From Gnetum montanum (taxonomy: Eukaryota; Streptophyta; Gnetopsida; Gnetales; Gnetaceae), in assembly GCA_015680685.1 (NCBI GenBank), contig MNCI01004170.1:1133588-1197587 (forward strand): a stretch of DNA of 64,000 bases, written 5' to 3'. The notes below the pieces were generated by a model. The model saw nothing but the letters and a program-made list of their open reading frames with translations. It had not been told where the DNA came from and did not search any database. Positions 56,468 through 64,000 of the stretch are shown one piece after another; positions within the stretch are counted from its first letter, which is position 1; every line of letters starts with the position of its first letter. The translations under genes were made by a program, and so were the position numbers.

Positions 56468-57349
56468 TGATGAGTAGTGAGTAGAACTTATGCCCAACCA
56501 TATGAATCACAAGCGTTTATACACAATCTGGTCGAATTCCAAGGAATTTTAGTTTTCTACATACACTAGTCTAGGAGGTGAATCAACTGTTGCAATCATT
56601 GTCTTGCCAATTACACTTGTGAGTACAAGGGTATGGTAAGTATAACTGAGGCATATGTTTTTTTATCATTTTCATCTTTTTATGTTCTAAGTATCCTAAA
56701 AATAAAAAATAATGAATAAGGTGATTAATTAGTAAATTAATCTAACAACTAGCCAACACTTAACTAATCCTAACATAAGCATCTACTCCCACTTGTCATA
56801 CACATCCTAAACATGTATAACACTATTGGGTTATCAAATGTTATGCATTACTGGGATTACCAAGTGTTACATGTATGCTCAACGTGATCGTACTTATGTA
56901 TTTTAATTAATTTCTATTTAGTCTAGCTTAATTAATTACTTAATTACTTAAAACATTAAAGGAAATTTATTGAAATATTAAATGCATAAAAGAAACAATT
57001 AATCTATTTCAAAGTGTTGCAAGGTTTGACATAAATCTTGTCTTTATTACTGCACACACTGAGGTGCTTAGGTACAACAATTCTTGAATAAATATGACTC
57101 CTATTATGACACTTAGAAAATATTCTAACTTTCAAGTGGAAAAATAGCTAGAGATTTGCTACAACTATGAAATTTGATGCATAAATGTAATGGAAGGTGC
57201 ACATTTATAGGCAAAATAGGATGTTCCATCAATGGGTACATGTGAATGGGTCAAACCTTGCATCAATGGGATTACATCGATGACATCTCATTGACGGGGT
57301 TGTGTTAATGGAATCTAGTTAACACAACCAAACCATGATGCTTCATCAT
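56468..57349 (-). repeat. 3' LTR of C
   Basis: The minus strand starts TGATGAAGCATCATGG and ends CACTACTCATCA, 882 bp. The module before the TATA box (GCCTATAAATGTGCACC, near 57200-57220) consists of CATCAATGGG/CATTGACGGG words (57225-57320). An AATAAAG signal lies further on (near 57040-57050). Confidence 0.82.
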
Positions 57350-57362
57350 ACCCCCATGACTA
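57350..57362 (-). promoter_or_regulatory. Polypurine-like tract of C
   Basis: On the minus strand AGTCATGGGGGTA directly precedes the LTR start, identical to that in G. Confidence 0.65.
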
Positions 57363-57544
57363 AATGAAAACTCATCCTTGAGTTCTTTACAAAATTTGGG
57401 GAGGCATGGGATTATTTACACACAAACACCAAAATAAAAACTAAGTGCCTGAGTGTATGGTTTTACACTAATTACAAAAGTTTAGTGTTCAGGACAAAAA
57501 AATTGAACACCAAAACAAAATTGACAAACAAAATTCCTTAGATG

Positions 57545-60415
57545 GTGCAAAGAAGTTGGAGAAGATCAAATGACCCTAGGTGATGGAGGCTCCTAAGGCT
57601 TCAAAGGGCCTTCTCCTACTTTGAGTGCATGTAGTGGTTGAGGCTATTGTGGTTGTCCTACGATAGCTATAACTTCTGGTGGAAGATGAAAGGCATCTAG
57701 TAGTGCCTTCATCTTCTCTTTCTTACTTCGAGAGTCATTGATAATCCATGCAGCTTTTCCAAAGTGGGGTGGAATAGGAATATCCCACAGATAGGGCATT
57801 ATAGGAAATAAATCCTTAACATTCAAAAACCAAGCAGCGAACTATTTATGTTTGATATCAAATGCTCTAAGTGCATTACACAGCTCTTGGTAGTCATTCA
57901 TTTACTTGGATAGGTTCTCAATAGTTGATCGTTGATTAGTGAACTTACTTTGAGAACCTTAAGTTTGTCATTGGCAATCTCAAGCTTTTTCTTGGTGTCT
58001 TTTTGATGCTTGAACTCTACCTCGTACACCATGTACAATTTGACCATTTGTTTCTCCAATTCTAACCATAGCCTATCGATAGTCAATGTTACTAGATTTA
58101 CATAACAAAGATTGGAAAGCTCCATGTACTTCATTATCTCCTCGAGCTATAGCTTTTTCATGTGGATCTCTACATTGTTATAGTCATTGAGCCCATTAAA
58201 GATAGGTTGCTAGACATTACCTCCTTCCTTGAGCTACTGGAGGACCTCATTGATTTTCACCTTCATTATTTCAATGTGTTTTTCTTTGATTTCTTTTTGT
58301 AGGCCAACCTGATCTCTGTAATGGTTCTTGACTCTCTCATATTTGAGAGCCTCATTCTTCTAGGTGGCTATCTTTACTGTAGATTTTTGGCAAAGGGCTT
58401 GGACTTCCTCTATGGAGAGATTTCTATTTTCCATTGTCAATCTTCTTAATTCATTATTTACTTTGGCTAGCTACTCCTATTGTTGATGGATAAAATCTTG
58501 CATTTGCTACTTCTGCACATGAACATTTCATAGGTGATGATTTTTTGTGGTTAAAATTGCATTCTCATGGCATGTCTAGACCAAGTCCTTTTGAATGGTG
58601 TACGTTTTGGCATTGGCTATGGACTGGCCAAAGATAGTCATCTCCTTCTCATTCTCAATATTTTTAAGCTTCTCTTCAAGCTACTTGAAGGTTTCATCCC
58701 ATGTTAGGGTTAAGAAACATGGGATCAGTGAGGTAGGCTCTTAATTCAGCAACCTTCATAACCAAGTGTTGGTTTTTAGCTCAAGCTATTTTAAGTTGCC
58801 TTTCTAATATGATGCATTTATTCCTAACTTCTAGTAGCTTTGATTGGATTGCAGTGATTGTATTTGCAAGGTTAAAAACATTCAAAATTGATTTCCTAGT
58901 TGCCACTAGTTGGTCTAGCAACTCCTCTTGCTGGGTTGCACTCAATCTACCGCTAAGGATTCCTGTGGACGTTTGCACATCTCTGAGTGCATAAACATCT
59001 AGCATAAATGATACAGGTGCATTTAATGCTTTGTTAATTCTATTAGAAACCACCTCTACCACTGTATCCTACCCATGGTGCTACATCACCAAGATAGTTG
59101 CTTCCTCATCCTCCTCCAAATGCACCAAAAAGGTAGTAGTATTTCCAAAGATTTCTAGGAATTGCTACAACTAAGAAAGAGATACCCTTACCTATTGGGC
59201 ATCAAGATTTGACCTTGTAAGAAGATGCATTCTTTAGGCTGAGAAAATTGGCCCACATCCTTCCATTTGACTTATGGTTCAAGCCACTTCATTGAGGTGG
59301 CTCATTACTAGGCGATACATAGATGGATGACAACCACTTGTTCCTACTCACTACTCTTTTGCTCACAATAGCTACTTTCAAATCTTGTGCATGCACTCAA
59401 GGGTAGCATGGAACTTTGACATTATTTCATGAGTGGGTGGTAGTTGCTACTTCTCTTCTTGGATGACTTTAGTAGGCACCTTATCCTTCATCATCTCTAC
59501 CCAGAAAGTGGATGGAGCATGTTGAATAGTGTCATTTGTATAGCATGTTATGCTTTCCCTCTTGCATAATTTATCAATGAGACATGGGAAGGGAAGTGCC
59601 TTTCTTCCATGTTCATTTTTTTAAAACCACTTCTCTATCTCAAGATAAATTAGCTGTGAAAGGTTGACCAGGAATCTACCACTTAGAGCAGCACACACAC
59701 AGGCGAACAAGGTTGTGATCTTGCTTGGCCTTATTATTGGATTGAGGTGAAAGACTACAATCTTGAAATATGCACATTTTTCCATGATTAGTGTAGAAAA
59801 ATACTTGAGGTCTACTACATGACACCCATGTGTCCATTCCTTCTTGATGCCAAGTTCTGTCTACATTGCAAATCTCTGCAAAATTTGCTCCAATTTCTAG
59901 TAACCTAAGGGCCTTTTGTAATGGCTTTCACCAAGTAGAAAATTGAAATTTCCTTGATCTTGATCATTGAAATGACCTACCAATTGTTCCAAAACAAGTG
60001 TGTCTCTTCCATGTACTAGTCCCCATTGGAAGTGATTGTGGGCCACATGGGAGAGTTCTATAGTTGAGTTTTGTCTTATAGTAGTGCAAACTCCAAGAAA
60101 GATCTCAATTTTAATTCTTGGAGCACTAATTTCTAGATCTCCTTGTTCATGATCTGCTTGAGGCAAGCCTCCATTAAGGTAACCTCAAGGTTTAGTCTAG
60201 GTTTTGATGCCTCATCTCGATGAGACTATTCCTATTATAGCTACTTCTTCAAGAATTTCCTAGATAGCTTCCACTTTGGGCTCCTCCCAAAGAGGTCTTG
60301 TGGCATGGGTCCTTGCTTGCTCATGTGGTTGTTCTTGGACCCTCCCCATTCTTGGTTGTTTATCCCTTGGTTGGGATGGTCCTCCTTCCTACACGTTCTT
60401 TCCTTTCGGTGTCAT
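57545..60415 (-). pseudogene. ORF3 of C, post-integrase coiled-coil protein
   Basis: The start codon at 60415 gives MTPKGKNV, then a Pro/Arg/Gln-rich N-terminus. Blocks shared with G follow: ARTHATRPLWEEPKVEA (about 60290), RPSK/SKITTLFAC (about 59700), and Gln/Lys/Glu-rich segments. The best open stretches are 59897-60166, 58781-59062 (Leu/Ile heptads around LATRKSILNVFNLANTITAIQ), 57898-58134 and 57644-57826 (IPPHFGKAAWIINDSRSKKE). Stops and a few shifts break it. It is complete at the start, unlike the G copy, so it defines the true N-terminus. The role is not known. Confidence 0.65.
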
Positions 60416-62460
60416 ATGTGGTCACAACATAACCAAGGATTAGCATTCAATGAGTAACTTATAACATTTAAATACCTTGTCTCATTGGGTAGTTACACTT
60501 AGGCTATGTTTGGACCATGGAAAACTAATTATTTTATTATTATTTTAATGATTTTTTTACTTAAAATGTCACTGAAGCTTTTTGGAAAGGTTTAACTCTT
60601 ATAAATTGATGTTTTAATGTTGATTTCTTTGTTAAAGCTTTGTGGGAGTTAGAAATTTTTCAAAAAAAAATTTCATAAAAAACTTAAGGTTTGTGGCCTC
60701 CACAATGAAGAGCTTACCTCCTATACCTATAGGGTTGAAGAATGGAGTGAATTGGAAAAACGATTAGGAAGATATGACACTTAGAAGGTTCTAGGCTTTG
60801 AAAAATTCAAAAACTCCCCCATTGGTTACAAGAAAATGTGAAAAATGCCTAAGTGCTCATGTGTATTTATAGGTTTTTTACCCTACATCGATAGGTTCCT
60901 ATCGATGGGGTTTCATCAATGGGTGTGATATGTATATGGGGTTCTGTTGATGGAGTTGTCATAGAAAATTTCTCACAGTGAATATCTTGAAAAATACAAG
61001 GAATTTTTACATGAAATTGGGGTCTAGAGAGAGCTAGAAAAGTCATGAACATGATAAAATGCTAGAAGAGGGCTAGGAAGTTCACAAAAATGGAGATTTA
61101 ATTTGGAGAATGAAATTTGATGGAGAAAATGCCTTAAGGAGCACACAGTTGGATGCAATTGATGGGGTGAACAAAAGATTTGACTGTGAAAATGCCTAGG
61201 ATAAGGAACTTAACTAACCTAACTAAGAGACATGCAATTGGATCCTCCCCATAGCAGGCACATGCCCTTTTACCCTTGCATATCCTCAACCCAAGGATTT
61301 TGTGAGCTTCATAGTTGATTAATGGTTATGAAAAGTTAAGGTCCAAATTCGGAAGAGTCTACCTAAGTATTTTAACATGACAAACTAAGACATCAAACAA
61401 GACATAGAAACTTGCAATGAGGTGAGTTATGGAAAGCATTGATGGATGAGAGAGAAGATGAAATGGAGTTTTGAATTATGATCACATGAAGTCCTTTGTG
61501 GATCTTATGGTTAAAAGATCCAATAAAGTCCATGCTTAGTCCAAATCAAAACCAACTACTTTTAGTAACTTCACATTTCCACTCTAAATCAAATCACCTT
61601 CTCAAGACACAAGAATGCTCCCACAAATCAATCATCATTCCTTATTAAGAAGAAAAGAGAAGCAAGAAGTGATAAAGGGCCTTAGTTAGAGGGGATCTTC
61701 AGGCATGGGTAACATGTCTTGCTAGTCCCATAACTAGTACTTGTAGCCTGTTATTTTTATCTGAGTGGTGTGCTTAGAATTCTCATTATTTTTTTGTTTT
61801 ATTTTATTTTGAATTTTTTGTTTTTATGGATCTTTGGATGGGAACCACACCATGCAAAGACTTATTAAATTTCTATTATTGGTCAACATGAAATGGTAAG
61901 AAATCCATGAAAACATAATTATACGCAAGAAAGTAGAAAGTTATAGAGAGCATTGAATCCCCATGAAGTCACACCCTTTTCAAACCATTTGAATCTTTTC
62001 CAAGTTTGGAAACTACCAAGGGCACAAGTTCATTAAAGTTTTATTAATAAAAAAGGGACCTCATACTTCCAAAACCAAGAAGACCATAAATTTTGTGGAT
62101 GGGTGGATGACATGAACTCACTGCCTATTCCATAAAAAAGAAACCATGTCTTAGTCATTAGTCATAAAAATTTAAAGAATAGAAACCGGACATTAGCAAT
62201 CAAAAACATTATGTACAAGCCACCATTAGCAATAGCTACAACATCACTATGCCCTATTGGCAACAAAGCACTTTATTAGAAAACAAGAAGAAAAGTTCAC
62301 ACCAAAATAAAGTAAAATATAAAAGAAATTGTAAAATATTCAAGAAAGTTAAAACATACTAATGATGTTATAAAATAAAAAGTGTAAAAACAACAAAGTG
62401 TAAAACAAAAAGTGTAAAAACAAAGAAAGTGTAAAATAACAAAGTATAAAAATTGAAAAG
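60416..62460 (-). other. Spacer of C between integrase and ORF3
   Basis: About 2 kb, non-coding, with A/T-rich runs (62280-62460). It aligns with the spacers of A and G. A 61-codon frame at 60867-61052 is not supported. Confidence 0.65.
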
Positions 62461-62472
62461 CCACTTAAGTAA

Positions 62473-63596
62473 TTAGCATGAATGACCATCTCCTTCATGA
62501 CTGAGTTGAAAGGAGAAGATCTGAAAGATTAAGAGAGGTTGTCCATCCCAAGAGGTGTTACTTGCACTGGCTTGCTTGGGCTCATGGAAAGGTTTAAGAT
62601 GTTTCATGCTGACCAATTGCTTTTTGTTTGGGAACATAGGTTTGTTAATAAACATGGCCCCAAAAGAAGAGGTTTTGTAAAATATATAAGGCCCATTCCA
62701 CAATGTTTGGAACTTAGTCTTTTGTAGTACATGTGTGGGCTTCTAGTAAAGGACCTTGTCTCCAAGTTGAAATTTTACTTTCCTTATTCTAAGGTCATGA
62801 TTTTTTTTTGTTGGATGCCTTGTGCACTTCATTCAATGATAGGGACACGAATCGATTCTCATCTAGCATGTTAAGGTTAATCAATCTTTCCTTTTGTGCT
62901 AGGCTAAGGTCAAGGTCAAGGTCATTGGCTATTGAAAGTGTACAGAGTTGGGATTGAATTGGAAGAGTTGGAAGTTTTTTGTACACCAACTCATAGGGAG
63001 AGTAGCCTATAGGGAGTTTCCATGTGGAGTGGTAGGCCTAAAGGACATTGTTAAGTTTTTTACTCTAGTCTCTCCTAGATTTGCTAATTGTTCTTACTAA
63101 GATTTTTGAGATTTTCCTATTGGTAACCTTTACTTGACCATTGGCTTGGGGGTGGTAGGGTGTTGTTAATTTATGTTCAACCCCCAAGCATTGCATGAGA
63201 TTGTGAAAGGTGGTGCTTATAAAGTGATTACCATTGTCAGAAATCAATGCATGTGGCATACCAAACATGTTTACAACATTTGGTTATACAAACAATGTAG
63301 CAGTGGAAGATGTATAGTTGGTGATGGCTACTACTTTTACACATTTTGTACAATAGTCAACAACGACTATTATGTATGCCTTTCCAAATAACATGGGTGT
63401 GATGAGATCCATGAAGTTTATGCCCCATATATTGAAGGGTTCTACTGGTTGAATCCACTGCTGAGGTTTCTTTACTTGAGTGGTCATCTCACCATTGCGT
63501 TGGTAGCATTCACAAGAGTGAATGAATTGGTGGATATCCCTTAAGATTATTGGACAGTAATACTGTATCATTAGGATTTTAATGGCTATGCATCAC
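62473..63596 (-). pseudogene. Integrase of C (broken, N-terminus removed by D)
   Basis: From right to left: zinc-binding end (DIHQFIHSCECYQR, near 63500-63540), core WGINFMDL (about 63415-63440, first catalytic Asp changed to Asn), LISDNGNHF (63225-63260, second Asp kept), GQVKVTN (about 63120, catalytic Glu changed to Lys), and the C-terminal region to 62473 ending in KKQLVSMKHLKPFHEP. It is disrupted by frame changes. Confidence 0.78.
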
Positions 63597-64000
63597 TGAT
63601 GAGATGCGATTCACAATGGCAGCGATATCACATCCCCTGCGATATCACGTACGCGATATCGCGTCTTCCCTATGATATCGTGTACGCGATATCGCATCCC
63701 CCACGATATCACGTACGCGATATCGCGTCTTCCCTACGATATCACGTACACGATATCGCAGTCCGCCGCCATATCTAGAAATAAGACATGGCTCTCCCTT
63801 GTTTGGAATCCTAGTTAGAAGTAGCAAAGCTTTGGCAGTTTGATCCCTCCAGAGTTAGATTTTTTCCCGTGTCTACCCGCAGTGTGGTGAATGTAATTGT
63901 ACGGTGTCTTTATTCGAGTGTGTCGTACTTGGACACGCACATGACCGGCAATAAAGATCGAGATTACTTCATCATTTCAGCATTCACTTTGTTATTTATT
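63597..64000 (+). mobile_element. 5' part of an LTR, element D (runs off the right edge)
   Basis: Begins TGATGAGATGCG inside C's integrase. The outside bases are ATCAC. Four to five units of about 34 bp built from CGATATC-ACGTAC-GCGATATCGCG words (63618-63765) follow. An ATTTTTTCCCG block (63859-63870) and CAATAAAGATCGAG (63950-63963) match G's LTR in order and orientation. CpG sites are well kept, suggesting a young copy. Confidence 0.72.

Larger units (their letters stand above)
56468..63596 (-). mobile_element. Athila-like element C, minus strand, 5' part missing
   Basis: From right to left: integrase (to 62473), spacer, ORF3, polypurine site and 3' LTR. Gag, protease, RT and the 5' LTR are absent because element D's LTR starts at 63597 inside integrase; they may lie beyond the window. 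The 3' LTR abuts the copia gag relic. Confidence 0.8.

Noticed and set aside
63610-63770. CRISPR-like array in element D
   Set aside because: Repeats and spacers are not distinct, the array sits before an LTR promoter region, and the setting is a plant nuclear genome.

Overview
The window is nuclear DNA from a seed plant with a repeat-rich genome. It has one intron-containing housekeeping gene, an ARF GTPase-activating protein of the AGD5/NEVERSHED type at 3779-9482. Almost everything else is nested LTR retrotransposons in different states of decay. The species cannot be named from the sequence alone.

Left part (1-9.9 kb). A minus-strand Athila-like Ty3 element, here called E1, enters from the left edge. 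It has an uninterrupted gag start (795 to 1), a tRNA-Asp primer-binding site and a 5' LTR (934-1721). The ARF-GAP gene follows on the plus strand. Its 11 exons splice in frame to 518 codons with GT-AG introns throughout.

Middle (9.9-49 kb). About 6 kb of AT-rich sequence without genes leads into a three-level nest. The oldest layer is an Athila-like relic, H: LTR ending at 16908, decayed primer site, gag start near 26.0 kb. H was split by F (16979-25941), a gag-protease LTR element without reverse transcriptase or integrase, flanked by a perfect AAAGG target duplication. H was also hit by G (26689-48944, plus strand), an Athila-like element with gag, protease, RT/RNase H, integrase and an extra coiled-coil ORF3. 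G was in turn interrupted by A (35061-44876, minus strand), a related element that carries the 307-base assembly gap.

Right part (49-64 kb). AT-rich sequence contains a solo LTR (52756-53666, perfect GATGG duplication) and a decayed Ty1/copia gag. The copia relic is abutted by element C (56468-63596, minus strand: 3' LTR, ORF3, spacer, integrase). C's integrase is interrupted by the LTR of element D (from 63597), which runs off the window.

How it fits together. The Athila-like LTRs share one plan: TGATGAG...CTCATCA ends, a tRNA-Asp primer site, a TATA-like box and AATAAAG poly(A) signals. Just upstream of the TATA box each has a module of short inverted or palindromic repeats, often spaced about 34 bp, and its sequence differs greatly between copies. 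Most internal stop codons can be read as C-to-T or G-to-A changes, as expected of methylated, silenced DNA. No tRNA, rRNA, CRISPR or bacterial-type system was seen.
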